Shown here piece after piece: positions 11,750 through 24,199 of a DNA stretch of 64,000 nt. Position numbers and translations under genes: made by a program. Origin of the DNA: Toxorhynchites rutilus septentrionalis (taxonomy: Eukaryota > Arthropoda > Insecta > Diptera > Culicidae); NCBI RefSeq assembly GCF_029784135.1, contig NC_073746.1:255052494-255116493 (forward strand), given 5' to 3'. Within the stretch, counting starts at the first letter, position 1; every line of letters starts with the position of its first letter. Below the pieces are notes generated by a model. That model was not told the DNA's origin. It saw nothing but the letters and a program-made list of their open reading frames with translations, and did not search any database.

Positions 11750-12660
11750 AATTGACGCGCTCAATTTTAATCTGCAATGAAAAGCTAGCTTATTGGCTTT
11801 AATTTAATTTGTTTATCATCTAAATTGGTTCAATGGTTCAAAAGTTATGAATTTTTAAAGAAAATCATTTTTGGGAAAATATAAAAAAAGGTGATTTTTC
11901 GGACCACCCTGAAATGGAAATAGTCACCCTAACGAAAAAAATTTAAAAAACGGGTCTAATATTTTGCAATGAAAAATAAAACTACCACTTTTCATAGAAA
12001 TCTGAGTAATTCTGAAATTCTGAATAATTATTGGACATTAAAGTGACCATTTCTAGTTCAGGGTGGTCCGAAAAATCCATTTTTTTTGCCAAAAATGGCA
12101 TGTCTTTCGAATCACTGGACCAATTCAGATGTTCGACATATTAAATTGAAGCCAATTATCTGGTCTTTTTTGGAAAAATACTACAGTTGCAGAAAATTTT
12201 AATCATGTTTACGTTATTATTGATTGTATTTGTTTTTTATTATTTTCGTGGTCTCGGGACCAAAGGCGCTATATTTGTTTATATTTTTTCTGGAAAACTG
12301 AGGATTTTTCGAAACCAGGGAGGAGTTTTTTTCGTTTTTGAGTTATGATTTTTCAAAGTTAACCATGAAAACTATAAAAATCAAATACAAAAATGACAGA
12401 ATGAAAACCAGAAGCGTAGCATTTTTCCAAGAATGACTAGTTATTCACAAATTATGTATTTTTGAAAATGTAATTTTTAAAAAAAGGGGAAAACTCCATA
12501 TTTCGGATCACCCTAAAATGAAAAAGGGGCACCCTAAAATACGGGTCACATAGTTTGCGATAAAGAATGAAACTACCACTTTTCACGAAAATCTGAGAAC
12601 TACTGCACTGCGTTTCACAACAATACAACCATTCGGAGTGAGAGTTTTTCCATATGGTTA
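11750..12660. repeat. Inverted-repeat family with 'ttttcggaccaccctgaaatgg' core
   Basis: A forward arm near 11800-11960 (taaattggttcaatggttcaaaagttatgaa ... tttttcggaccaccctgaaatgg) is mirrored near 12055-12160 (gggtggtccgaaaaatcc ... cactggaccaatt), and a further arm lies near 12480-12560. Related arms recur at 23233-23660, 38455-38660 and 40840-40920. Non-coding; probably a foldback TIR family. Confidence 0.6.
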
Positions 12661-15397
12661 TATAATTATAAAACACTGGAATTTTAGTTTTTTGAATGTT
12701 TCGTGCCTGAACACAAAAATAAAGTTGAAATGGCCAGTCTTATAAGCAAATATAGCTATTGTATGCTACACTATATACTTCAATTCAACCGACTTCCTAG
12801 ATATCTCTGGAAATCCTGAGAAAACGATTGGTTCTATAGTTGTGAAACGCAGTGTATATCGGTTTGACATGGAATGGCTGTATATAAAAATGTTTTGTTC
12901 ATTTGTGTGTGGTTCAAAAATTCGAAAAGTTCGGAACCGATTAAGCTCATACCATGATGCAATATACAAAACAACCTATACTTCTAGAATTGTTGTTACG
13001 ACATGAAAAATTGCAAAGTTTAACTTAACCATGGAGCCACAATGTGCTACAGCTTATTGTATATAATTTTTATAATATTTTAATAATTTTCCCTAATTTA
13101 AGTGATATTTCCAGTTTGTACGTCTAAATCAAAGACGGTGATAATTAAATGAAAACACTTCAAGACGTAGCCCTACTGCAAAAAGAAAGTTGGTGTGTAC
13201 ATTGTTACATAGAGCAGTTTATGTCTACAAAATGCCAAATTTTGATGTTTAATCTCCCAAAAATTCAATTGTCGAGTGATGTATCTATTAGCAAGTTATC
13301 GCCAGAAGCATACCTATGTGCGTTGGAATGTCATTTGTAATCATAAATCAAGCGATACCCACGAGTGACTGCACTCTTTTGCAGTGCTAATGCGGGTGCA
13401 ATTTTGAGCATTGTCGGGGAAATATGCTGACGAGATGGTGGTTGGTAACACTTTTGCTAATGAGGCGGCTGTCAGCCAAAGTGTGGTCATAAATTGTATT
13501 TAATGAGCTCCGCAGACATCACTCAAGTTCTCTGCCCGTGACAGGCTGGCCAGAGATGTCAAATCAATCGTGTTGTCCAGAAAACACATGTCCGGTACAG
13601 GCTCCACGCAGAGGTGACAACGTTTGTCTTGTGGAGCCATAAATTGCTTTGAAGCCATAAATTTTGGCTGATTGTGACGTTTGATAATGATTGGATGTGA
13701 ATGTTTGTGCGGATGGAATTTAGCTGTTGAGTCAATTATGCGTTTAACTGACATACCTCGATCGCACGTTGCCCTGCGATAAAACACCGATTGTATCGTG
13801 TTCAGTTAACAATTGATAATCAATTCTCTGAAATGTTCTCAAAACTTTTTTCCACTCCTCCCACCTCACAGAGTATTACGTCGCTGAAGGTTATCACCTT
13901 GTTTCCCCTCCGAAACTAATTTACCAAACCGTTAGATGAATGTTCTTCAGCGGGCAAAAACTTTCCAGAAACAATTGCGTCACGTTTCTGGGGATGTACA
14001 TTCATCTTCAATTTTGTCGCAAAAAAATATCTTGACATCAAGACAAGACAACTTCCCAGCCGGAAGCAGATGTAATATCAGCCCACTAATGCATGTGATA
14101 TCATCAAGATAGATTGTGCGAACAATGTCACATTTATCTTTTGGAAGCCACACAAAGAAGGAACTTTGCAAATATACAAATACGAGCGCCGGGAATATTG
14201 TACAATCCTTGGCGGTGTGGATTCTCTAAAAGAAAGGAAGAACAGGAAAACAAATGTTGCAAAAGCTTCTCACAGCGAGAGACTGCATCACACAACACAT
14301 GTAGCATTGGACAGAGGAATGTTTTTTTCTGTTTACTCCATGCTAGATAGTCTACCAGAAGAGAAATAAAAATGCACAAAGAATATTTCTGTAAGGCAAA
14401 TTCAACTGGGCTTTGCATTAAAGACATGAAATTGTACCGTGGAATCAACCTTGTATTCCAGAAAGTTCCCAGCACAGTTCTGCACAGACGTCATTTTTTA
14501 TTTCGTTCACCTCCCTAAAGGGTATGCTTCAGAAAATGGCGATCATACTCTAGGCGAGTTTTCCTGCGTGTAGCATTGAGAGGGTTTTTTTCTGTACCTA
14601 TGTTCCAGACAATGTTATCAAAATTTCCCCTCCGGTTTCTATTTATACTATTCCCTTTTTTCTTGTTTATTTCAGCATCGCTTCTTCACTGTAGTATCAC
14701 TAGAAATATAAAAATATATAGCTCATAAAAGGCTTTCGGTGAATGACTGCTTTTCATGTGTTTGGTAGCTCTAAAAAATGTAACGTGAATTAAAATTCAA
14801 AGAAAAACATACATGTGCATGTGCACATGCGAACAACTTGCAAACACGAGGATAACTTGACTTTATTACTTGCGACTTTCGAGGGAATTTGAGCGTACAT
14901 ACTCGAAATTAATGAATATTCTTAGCATCAAAACTTCAATTAGGTATAGGACACCCGTTTTTGGCTATTGCGACGCATCTTAACATCGTATTTTTTCTTG
15001 TACTATATTGTATTTTTTTTGAAAATTTTCAAAGAAGCACATCCGAACCTTTTCCAATTTTGTACACACGGCGGTGTCTACCAACAATTCCAACTATCAT
15101 ATGGTCAATTTCAACAGTGGCTCATTTAATAGACCCAGGCGCATAAATGATACCTGAGAACCTGAGGAACCGTTACTCGTTTTCCGATTTGGTCCCCTAA
15201 ACACTCCTATACTCGCGCATAGGTCTATAAGATCGAGAAATCAATAATTCGTTCATTTCTCAGATAATATCAACATTACGATTTTGCGATTCTCTCTAGC
15301 TTCGTTATTCGTCGCTCATCATCGTTTAACGTATCGCATGTGTTGGTAGGAAGGAGACGTGTATCACTTTTTTAACACTTTTGGTCTGACACACCGA
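12661..15397. other. No gene recognised (2.7 kb)
   Basis: There are several reading frames of 60-110 codons on both strands (for example 13149-13340 and 13500-13787), but none shows a domain, signal peptide or codon pattern I can support. The sequence is less repetitive than its surroundings and may be host intron or intergenic DNA. Confidence 0.4.
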
Positions 15398-15530
15398 CGC
15401 GAGTTTTTTTTTTTTATTTACAATGATTCTACATCCCATTGAGAGATTAGATCTGATTCACAACTTTTCGCCAATAAACCCGATCCATGGCTGCAGTTAT
15501 CCAACTCCCGGCTGCACCGATTCTCGCCAA
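15398..15530 (-). mobile_element. 3' end of an RTE-like LINE
   Basis: On the minus strand the segment reads a short C-terminal peptide (GAAGSWITAAMDR..., then WRKVVNQI) followed by a stop, a brief 3' tail and an A-run (T-run at about 15405-15417). This resembles the end of the same LINE type whose RT relic lies at 16828-17910 in the same orientation. It may be the detached 3' end of one copy. Confidence 0.45.
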
Positions 15531-16012
15531 GTTATGAAATACGAGAGAATGGATAATCGACGGTAAATTTGTTAAGGAACATTTCAATTTTACGACCACG
15601 AAACATTTGTATGGTCATTTTCTGAAATCAACCCGTCCGACATTGAGCATTGAGAGTAATCTAACAGTTAACTGGAAAGTCGTTTGGGAAAACCTTTCGT
15701 ACAATTTTCACTCCATTCAGGATCGTTCAAAAGTTTTTGGGTTTTTTTTTCTAATCGAGAAAAATTACAAGCCTATAATATTGGTAACTTGACTTCAGCC
15801 AGCTGTGATAAATGATCTAGAAGATGTACTGCAATTTGAAGTAAATGAAAAAAATAAGAGACATAAAGCTGCCTTCTAGCTGACGGTAAGAACAATTTCC
15901 TTCAATCTAAGGGCAGCGGAACCGTCGATGTTCGGTTTTGTAAAAGAATTCCGGAAATTAAGATGGAATAACAGAAACAGTTTTAGAGCGAATTTTGGAA
16001 ATTTATTAAATA
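15531..16012. other. No gene recognised
   Basis: AT-rich sequence between a LINE 3' end and a Helitron end. Nothing recognisable. Confidence 0.4.
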
Positions 16013-16825
16013 CTAGCTGACCCGGCAAACTTCGTCTCGCCCAAAATTTGTTTTTTGTTATCAATACCTTCAAACATTCACGTTTTCTTACTGTGAGCAA
16101 GATCATGGGTCCAATCGCAGAGCTGTTCATTGATTGATCTTCTATTCGACCCCGTTGAATTTACCTTTTACTATGAAATTCCTAGTATTTCTAACAAAAC
16201 TCATCATTCTAATATCAGATTATTTTCAGACACAATTCTCGTTCAAGATTTTTCAACCACTTGCAATAACATGTTTCTCCGTTACATGGAATAAATGTTT
16301 TATACAGAAAATATGATAATATGAATAAAAACAGCCCTAAATCGGACAATTCCTTCCTCGAGTTCTGCTCTTATCAACACATCCGTCGATCCTTTTTTTT
16401 TTGGTATAGATAAAAGAAGATATAGGAGTGCATTTCATTACATTAAAATCCATTTCCACTATCGAACAAAGATCAATTTCGCTAGCGTAAACATCGAATG
16501 GACTAACAGCACTTGTCACTATGAAATTGTAGAACATATGAGAATTTAATTTTCCGAATTTTCCCTTTTTCCTTCAGAGTTTTCCGAAAATTTTCAATTG
16601 TCATGTTTGGTTGGAATAATTTTGGTTGAAATATGTGTAATATTTTTATGGGACCCCCTCTCTATTCCAGAGCAGCCATTACAGCCATACCATTACAGAA
16701 ACATTTCTCATACCCAAGAACCCTCACATCCCAAATTGTGCTTGATTAATTCTCGAATTATGCAGAAGTTTGTGTTTCGTTTGTATCCAAGTCCTATCAG
16801 TCCTGCTTCGTTTTCCAGTCGGGTA
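16013..16825 (-). mobile_element. Helitron-like 3' part (minus strand), truncated
   Basis: On the minus strand the element ends in ...CGGGTCAGCTAG, followed by T, the CTAG|T end expected of Helitrons. About 800 bp upstream of that end matches the full copy at 42414-45030, including 'cctaaatcggacaattcc' and 'gttttccgaaaattttcaatt'. It is interrupted at about 16825 by the RTE-like relic. No Rep/helicase coding is present, so it is non-autonomous. Confidence 0.65.
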
Positions 16826-16827
16826 TA

Positions 16828-17910
16828 CTAATCGGCTTCCGTCGCATGTGTTCTCTCGATTATGTCCACGTCGTCGGCGAAGCAGATAACCTGACTAGAC
16901 TTGTTGAAAATCGTGCCCCGCATGTTGAAGCCCGCTTTTCTCATATCACCTTTCAGCAGACATGAGCCCCCTGTGAGTCTCAAGTGATTCCGATAGCTTA
17001 CCTGAGATCCGTACACCGTTCATCGTTGTCTGAATCAGTTTTGTCAGCTGTCGGGGAAAGCCGTGTTCGTCCATGATCCTCCATAGCTGGCGTCGGTCGA
17101 TTGTATCATATGCGGCCTTGAAGTCAACGAAAACGTGGTGCATTGGGGCCTGATACTCGCGGAACTTTTGGAAGATCTGCCGCAGTGTAAAAATCTGGTC
17201 CGCCATCGAGCAACCGGGCATGAATCCGGACTGATAACTTCCCACAAATCTATAGTAAGTAGTGGACGATAGACGGCGAAGGAAGATCTGAGACAGAATT
17301 TTTTTAGGCACCATTCGGGATTGTGATGGCATGATAATTCCCACAGTTCAGCTTATCACCTTTTTTATAGATGGGGTAGATTACCCATCCTTCCACTCCT
17401 CCGGTAGCTGTAATGTGTCCCAGATCCTGACTACCAACCGATGCATACACTCTACAAGTTTTTTCCCGGACGTCCCTTGAAGAGCTTCGCTTCGAGGCCA
17501 TCCTTACCAGCTGCTTTGTGGTTCTTTAGCTGATTAATGGCCTCCTTAACTTCACCCATCGTCAGGGGTAGTACGTCGTCGTTGTTTACTGCAACGGTGT
17601 AGTCCTCCTCAATGCCGTCTTGGTTCCTTGTCTGCGCGCTGTTCAGGTGTTCATCGTAGTGCTGCCTCCACCTTTCGATCACCTCGAGTTCCTTCGTCAA
17701 GATGCCTGATTCATTGTTCCGGCACATTTTGGCCCGGGCACAAAGCCTTTGTGCGAGGCGTTTAGCTTCCTGGAGAACTTCCACTATCTTCGAGAACCAT
17801 AAAGCAGCTCCATTTCCTCGCACTCTTCCTTTTTCAGGTGGCGGTATTCGTTGATATCCAGTTTTATATTTCGAGTTCAATTTCAGGATGCCGATATGTT
17901 GGGTTTCCAA
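16828..17910 (-). pseudogene. RTE-like LINE reverse transcriptase relic
   Basis: Three minus-strand frames join in order. First is a linker and RT entry (ERWRQHYDEHLN, NHKAAGKDGLEAKLFK; 17910-17452). Second is fingers (WVIYPIYKKGDKLNCGNY; 17501-17304). Third is palm motifs (YQSGFMPGCSMADQIF, then FVDFKAAYDTIDR with the first catalytic Asp; 17344-16946). Last is the FADDVDII box in frame 17016-16828. There are at least three frame breaks, and the palm loop between RG and GTIFNKS is shortened. The motif set resembles RTE-superclade LINEs common in arthropods; the clade is an inference. The endonuclease and 3' end are missing here. Confidence 0.8.
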
Positions 17911-17914
17911 TGTG

Positions 17915-18720
17915 GGTGATGTTGTAGATGTTCAAAATGACCTCTCCGTTGGTTTCAATGGTGGTGGTCGTAAAGCCGAGTGCTCCTTCCAAAATTACTG
18001 AAGAAATTTCCTGCTTGCTAGGAATCTGACTTTTCAAATCGAACTCTTTAGAGTTAAGCAGTTCTCTGTTCTTGCTAGTAGTATTGCATCGTGAATGTTA
18101 CTGATTTGATCATTTCGAATGTCTAAGTTCATTATAATATTCAAAAGTTCTATTGCTGTATTCCTTTTTTTGTTAGGGATAATCAATTTAGTGATACTAT
18201 CCGTTATATTATCTACCCCTTGGTACAATTCGTCATTCATATTGATCCTTTTGTTGTTGTTGTCCTAGATATTATTTAAAAATTCTTAATAGTATTGAAG
18301 TTGTCAAAATCTGGGGAACTGGACTTCCGTTTTAAAGTTTTTCTAAGTGTCTCCAAACGTTTCGTTCGTCCAGGTTTGATTTGTTTTAGGTGTTTCGAAT
18401 GAGTACTTGGTCTTTTATGTCCAGTAGAGTTTGTTGTATGGAAGTGGTCTTTATCTCATGAATTATCTTCGTATAGCCCTCTATAATCTTGCAATTTTCT
18501 AGATGGACAATAACTACACGGTTCTGATTTACATTCCTGATAATGAGGTTTCCATGTGCAGCTTGAACGCTGAAAGTTTAAGACTTCAAATTAATATTTT
18601 CGACATTCTTTTTATGTAATTCTGAGTTTTTCTCGTTTTTTGAAGGTAACTCAGTTATTTTGTTGAACATAGGGATTTTAAACATTTTGTTATGCTTCGG
18701 CACTTTAATTTCATTTTTAG
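17915..18720 (-). pseudogene. Gypsy/errantivirus-like env-region relic
   Basis: Minus-strand frames with several stops. An upstream piece reads GNLIIRNVNQNRVVIVHLENC; a middle piece (18240-18034) is helical, with ISNIHDAILLARTENC; a downstream piece near 17930 reads TTTIETNGEVILNIYNI. This order and composition resembles the surface/transmembrane protein of insect gypsy-type retroviruses. It lies 3' of the integrase relic on the same strand, where env belongs. The call is by position and gross similarity only. Heavily degraded; no intact frame. Confidence 0.4.
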
Positions 18721-18727
18721 TTTTAAT

Positions 18728-19570
18728 CAGTGGTTTTCAACCTTTTTGCTCAATTCCCCCTTTACGAAAATTAATCCCAGTGCTTCACCCCTATCAGTAT
18801 TTTGTTAGAAAGTCTGTAGCTTAGTATTTCAGTAAAGTAATGCAAGAATACAAACGGGTTTCAAGATATATTCGTAACAAATTAAATTTTATACTTGTAT
18901 CTGATTACAAAAAAGGTATATGAAGCTGGGCAAGTCACTATGGCACAATCGTAATTCTTGAAAACGTTGTCGAAAAGCACACCTCATGTCTTCGATATCC
19001 ACTCTGTTACTCTGACTCTGTCACTCTATCAGGAGCATTGTAGGAAATCCAGATTCACATAAATTCTACGCAAAAGACAGCAACACTCGTAACGGGTTTT
19101 CCGCATATCATTTCTGATCATTTGTAGATCGATGAGTTTGTTCTTAAATTGATCCGAAACTTTCGTCACTGCCAGTCGGAAGGCATTTCAATCCATATTT
19201 AAATTTGTTCTTTGATATATGAACAACATGTTTCAAGTTTAACTTGTTGTAAAAAATCATTTATCTAGGCTGTACAATTTCCTTTTGTATGGTCTTCTGT
19301 ATTGTTTCGTCGTCTGTTCCATCGTCATTCATTGACGAAAGTCTTTCAAACATTGTGAAGTTGTTCAATTGAACATTACATTTCAGATTTGGAAATGTTT
19401 GCCGAGGATCGCAAAGTTCAGCGTATCCAATAAAATTGTTGTGGCAATTGTTGCTAATCATTGTCATCTTCGAAGCGAACAAATGTGCAATATTCCCTTG
19501 CACAATTCCCCCCTTTTGATGACCAAATTCCCTACTAGGGGGGAATTCCCCACCGGTTGAAAAATTTAAA
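18728..19570 (-). mobile_element. hAT-type element (CAGTGGTTTTCAACC end), degenerate
   Basis: The left end reads CAGTGGTTTTCAACCTTTTTG with 'ccccctttacg' sub-terminal, the classic form of many hAT ends. The right end near 19545 reads ...ccccaccggttgaaaaa, a decayed inverse of the left. Internally, a minus-strand frame (19503-19261) may be a transposase C-terminal tail, but I cannot identify catalytic residues. It splits the gypsy-like relic between integrase and env. Confidence 0.6.
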
Positions 19571-19624
19571 TCATTTGACCTTCTTCTACCTTCTGGGACG
19601 AATTTCCTATTTTTATTGATTTTT

Positions 19625-20510
19625 TTTTCTAATTATTTCATTCGGCTTCTTTGATCTTTATTATAGTTTCGTCGTACGTATTCTGTCTTGTTAAAATTAT
19701 ATCTTAAAAAATTCTGTCTTAAAAAATTATCAAGACTTGATAGGAAGTAGTTGGATTCGTTTTGGAAAATATCTGTGTGAAGAATTTCATAAGAAAAAAT
19801 AGGAATTGACGTTTCTTTAAGTGGAATCACGAGAGGTTGTTTGTCGAATTTTGTATCATCGCAGAGATCGTAAACACGCACATACTGACGAATTTCAGCA
19901 TTCAGTTTCGGAAATTAATATTTTCACAATATTTGTTGTTTATTCTCGTCGATACCAAGGTGTGATCTCTCATGAGTCTCCTTTATCACTTGCTGTGGTC
20001 CGCATCGGTTACGTCTTGAAGAATATTTTGCGTAGATCAAATCTTCAAAAGAGCGAATCGGTTGAAAAACTTTTTGTAAATTTCTTATTGTTGGCCTGAA
20101 ATTGCTTCGCTTGTGTGTAAACCCATCAATTTTGATTACGTAAAACATTCATTCATCAAAGCTGTTAAAACTGAGTTTGAAGGAGATCTTGAAGATTTTA
20201 TCATCCCATCAGCTAATAAGTTTGAGATCTGTTTATCAATCTTTTCTCTATAGGCTGCTGGATAGAGGTAGGATCTAGTGGTCTTATAGTGCACTCGACA
20301 TTCGTAGTGTAAGTTAGAGAATTAACTGGGCAGTTAAATACCTCTGGGTATAAATAAAAGATGGGAAAAAATTATTGTTTTTTTGGTCAAAGATGTGAAA
20401 TTCTGCACTCAAACCATTGATATAGTTGATTCTTCTTTGTGAAGGAGTTGGAAAGGGATGTTGGAAAGGGATGTAAATCGAAAACTGGAAAAACAAACTT
20501 ATTATTTACG
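19625..20510 (-). pseudogene. Gypsy/errantivirus-like pol relic (protease/RT start plus integrase)
   Basis: On the minus strand: a protease/RT-entry region (AEFHIFDQKNNNFFPSFI, 20496-20314); an RT N-terminus (IDKQISNLLADGMIKSS near 20200); and then, after a large deletion of the RT core and RNase H, an integrase zinc-binding start (VIKETHERSHLGIDENKQQI, with the two His) and a catalytic-domain start (EILHTDIFQNESNYFLSSLDNF, with the first Asp). The frame is broken many times and the rest of the integrase is missing. Integrase normally inserts the cDNA; this copy is inert. Its orientation matches the env-like relic downstream. Confidence 0.7.
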
Positions 20511-22507
20511 ATTGGTTGAAAAATATCTTATTTAACCACTTTCGAAACGTTATCTTTACCTGTTACATCCTTTACTGGTTCATTCGACTGAATATGGAAA
20601 CAGATTTAACAAATCGAATTGCATCGCCAACGTCCAATAAACAGTCGAGAAGAAACACCATTTTTAAATCATTCGCATTTAATGTTTGTCACTTTTTTCC
20701 ATCCAATTTAATTCTGTTTATATGTTTCTTTCTTGGACAATACAATCTGTCCCAACCTTTTCACGCATTGAATGCCCATCATTCGAAATGTACGATTCAG
20801 TGCACAATGTGCAATTGAACAGCTTCTGTTGCTTCTTATATTTATCCTGAAGTACTTATGGCAAGTGCGATAACGAAGAGAAAATTGGTTTCCAGTACAA
20901 TCGAGAGGATTGCCCGATGTTGACACTCAAAATGACGCCTCATAATAATGTTCGGAATTATTATGGCTCACTTTCTTGTTAAGTTGTGAATCGTACATTG
21001 AACATTAGTTCTAATTTATGCTGAATGTAGAGCAATAAAAAAAATAAAAAATTATTTGTCCACAATTACGTTTTACAATCCGGAACTTGATTTAGGTTTG
21101 GCCATCCATTTCTGTTATATAAAATGTTTCCTAAAGAAGTACATGAACCTGAGAACACTTTTTTGATATGGGACTTCGACAGCTGTCACTTGTTTTGTTT
21201 TTTTTTGTCATTTCATCATTCTATTGACATCTGAGAAGTTCCTGCAGAATGTATAGATATTTTAATAAAAACCATGGTACGAGTTCATTATTTTTTAGAG
21301 AATGTCTGAGCTCGTAATACGAGTTTCGATCTCGATTTTAGAACTCACCCCTGAGGAAGCCATTCGAATTCTGCGTGTCATTTGCAATATGCCTCCGGTC
21401 ATCTCACAACAGGTTTGCCATCTGTTCGGAGTGCGAAAATTAATGAAACTCATCAATTTAAATTTCGATATGAATGTTCGTCGATATGACGGATGCCTTC
21501 ACAAACGCAGAATGGCTGTCAATGGACGCGATTGCATACGATACGAATAGTGAATAATGAAAAGTGGCGAAAAAAGTGTAATTAGCTTACGATTGATCAC
21601 AACTGGTCGCGGTCAAGTGTGTTTCGCCATCGCTGAATTGCTCCGAAAATTGATAAATTACCTCGGAGTTCTCTTTTTTCGCAGGATTCATGCACCCGAT
21701 GTGACGGCCGTGGAAAATTGGTTATGTTCAATTGACTCGAAAAATGTTCCGCTTCGTATGATGGTGGTAATTGAAATTGTTGTAATTGATTTCCTATCGA
21801 AGCATGTGGTCTGTTTCGCTGAATGATGAAAATTAGTATAATGAAATCGCGATTGCTGACAGTTTTCGAGCTTTCATTGAATAATATATCAAGACTAAAA
21901 CTAATGTGCAGCTATTTCACCTGCAACTAAGCATTCCAAATTAAATGATGTATAAATCATTCCAGCGTTTTCATCATTTTCTCGTAGAAAAAAAATTCCT
22001 TTAAAAAACGACGTCTTTCTAAATATTATAAACATTTTCTACAAGCTGGTAAATATTTTATAGTCGTTTTTTTTAGCCAGAAAAATTCTTTTCCCGCAAT
22101 TTATGCGATTTATTATAAACAATGTTGTTCTATGATCATACACGAACAGAAGAACGGAGTGTAAAATTGGATTTCCAAAAATATTGAAAAACAATGTAAA
22201 TGTCAGTTCGAATTTCGTAAGGTGACAACGCGCTGTGCACGGAAATCAGGATTCACAAAGTGCGGTCACGAAACAAGATCAATAGACGGGATTGAATATG
22301 AATTTTACTATATTGCTGGCTGCATTCTACTAATTTACGTCATTTATCATTCTGAGTACTACTCCCTTCTCTCTAAGATTTCATTGAAGAAAAAATATCT
22401 TCATTGGTTCATTAAATAGATAGAAATATGAAGATGTATTCGCATCAAATTTTAAATAAATCGATTGAGAATAACTTGAGATATCGTGTATGCAAGATTG
22501 ATAAAAG
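20511..22507. other. No gene recognised (2 kb)
   Basis: Possible remnants of the gypsy-like 5' region are not recognisable. Two consecutive plus-strand frames (21302-21550 and 21557-21826) carry no motif I know. Confidence 0.35.
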
Positions 22508-22735
22508 TACGAGGGTCGTACGAAATTAAGTTAGGACAAAAAACGAGGTGATTTTCGTAATCTACGTTTTATTTTCTATTTTTTCACATAATCGCCGTAA
22601 CGTTCGAGGCATTTTTCATAGCGCGTCACGAGTTTTTCTATTTCGAGCGCGAAGTGCGTAGCGTCCAACTTTTTGAAGTACGATGTAACTGCGTCACGAA
22701 TTTCTTCAGTGTTATCGAATCGTTGACCGCCGAAC
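22508..22735 (-). pseudogene. Mariner transposase C-terminal fragment
   Basis: The minus strand reads FGGQRFDNTEEIRDAV..., then KLVTRYEKCLERYGDYVKK and a stop. This is the usual end of a mariner transposase (a region close to 'RYxKClxxxGdYvek'). The outer end at 22508 begins TACGAGGGTCGTACG, a plausible TIR. It covers only about 55 residues and the catalytic part is absent. Confidence 0.75.
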
Positions 22736-22990
22736 CCCTATTTCATCACCGTACTATTGTGAAGTTTTGGACCGATTAAGAACCTCAATTAATAACAAAA
22801 GGCCAGGTTTATTGACGAAAGGAGTGTTCCGAACCCACAATAATGCGCGGCCCCATTCTGCTCGTAACTCAAGAGCAATTTAAAAAATTCAAATGAACTG
22901 TGTTCGAGCATCCTCCTTACTCCCCAGACCTCGCCTCTAGCGAGTATCACTTATTCTTATGGCTAGAGGGTTGGGAGGTTAATATTCAGT
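22736..22990 (+). pseudogene. Mariner catalytic-region fragment in opposite orientation
   Basis: The plus strand reads RPGLLTKGV, then HNNARPHSARNS (where mariners have HxDNARPH; the Asp is changed to Asn), then after a frame break the SPDLASSEYHLF-like box, where the family has SPDLAPSDYHLF. It therefore holds the second and third catalytic blocks, with the last Asp changed to Glu. It abuts the minus-strand C-terminal fragment head to head, so it is a rearranged mosaic and not a single copy. Confidence 0.7.
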
Positions 22991-23232
22991 AGAATAGAAC
23001 GACTAGATCGCCCACCTAATCCGGCGGAAGAATATTCACCCAGCAATCTCATTAAAATCATTTTTACACGTACTGATTTCCTCCAACTCCTCTACATACG
23101 AAATTCTACGGACTGCAATCACCTAAGGTTATCACGGAAAGAAATGTAATTTTTGTTCTCAGATTTTCGTCAAAAGTAGTAATTCTGTTTTGTTTTTTAT
23201 CGCAAAACGTTAGACCCGTATATTTTAATTTT

Positions 23233-23660
23233 TTCATTAGGGTGCTCATTTACATTTTAGGGTGGTCCGAAAAATCAAATTTTTCCACTTTTCCCAAAAA
23301 TGACTTTTTTTTTAAATTCATAACTTTGAACCACAGAACCGATTTGGGTGATCGACATTTTAAATTAAAGATAATGCTATTTTTAGAAAATAATGAACTT
23401 GCATAAAAAATTGATTTTATTTTCGTAATTATTGATTGTAGTCGATTTTTATTGTTTCCATGGCTTTGGACTAGAGGGCGCCACATTTTTTCTTGAAAGC
23501 TGAAGATTTTTTACATCCACTCATTGGCTTTAATTTGATATATCGATCATCTAAATCGGTCCCGTAGTTCAGGAGTTATCAATTTTTGAAAAAGGTCATT
23601 TTTGAATAAAAGGTGAAAAAGTTGAGTTTTCGGACCACCATAAAATGGAAATGGGCACCC
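23233..23660. repeat. Foldback of the 'cggaccaccctaaaatgg' family
   Basis: The left arm (agggtggtccgaaaaatc ... ccacagaaccgatttgggtgatcgac) is mirrored by the right arm (atcgatcatctaaatcggtcccgtagttcagg ... gttttcggaccaccataaaatgg) around a centre near 23510. It is the same family as 11750-12660. Confidence 0.65.
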
Positions 23661-24196
23661 TGATGAGAAAAATAAAAAATACGGGTCCTATATTTTATGA
23701 TGAGGAACAAAATTACCAATTATCATGAAAATCTGACGATCACTATACTGGTTTGGCATGGAATTCAATTTTGCGCTTGACCCATTCTCACCCCCTCTCA
23801 GTGTAAATAAGAGATTATTTCGTTAATATTGAAATTCGAATGGAATTTTTTTTGTGGTCAAAATCAGTAATGACTCATCCGGCAAGACTTTAAATAATCA
23901 TTCTATACACTATTTACAATTTTAGTAGTTCTGTATAATGCTGGACATGCGATTTTTTCTGATGTGTTGTTTGATGGCTATTTACAAATCAAACTCTAAT
24001 GAATTATTAAATAATAACTATTTATACTACAGTTAATTATTATGCATTGGAAGTTGTGGAAATATGCCTCATACTAAACGGTTCACAGCTCTCAAAAATA
24101 TTCGCAATATTTGTCAAGATATTACTAATAGTAACTTTCTCAATTTTTGACCCAATTTCACCCCATAACCTATTTTCACCCCCATCGACGGTGCTA
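23540..24196 (+). repeat. Dispersed repeat, copy A (partner at 38455-39127)
   Basis: About 650 bp shared with 38455-39127: 'cggtttggcatggaattcaatttt', 'tgacccattctc', 'attggaagttgtgga', 'caagatattactaatagtaactt', ending 'acccccatcgacggt'. The terminal block recurs inverted at 37016 (accgtcgatgggggc), so ACCGTCGATGGGGG is probably the element's end. Confidence 0.7.
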
Positions 24197-24199
24197 TTG

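Noticed and set aside
13500..13787. 95-codon minus-strand frame
   Set aside because: No signal peptide, domain or supporting splice site; composition fits chance.
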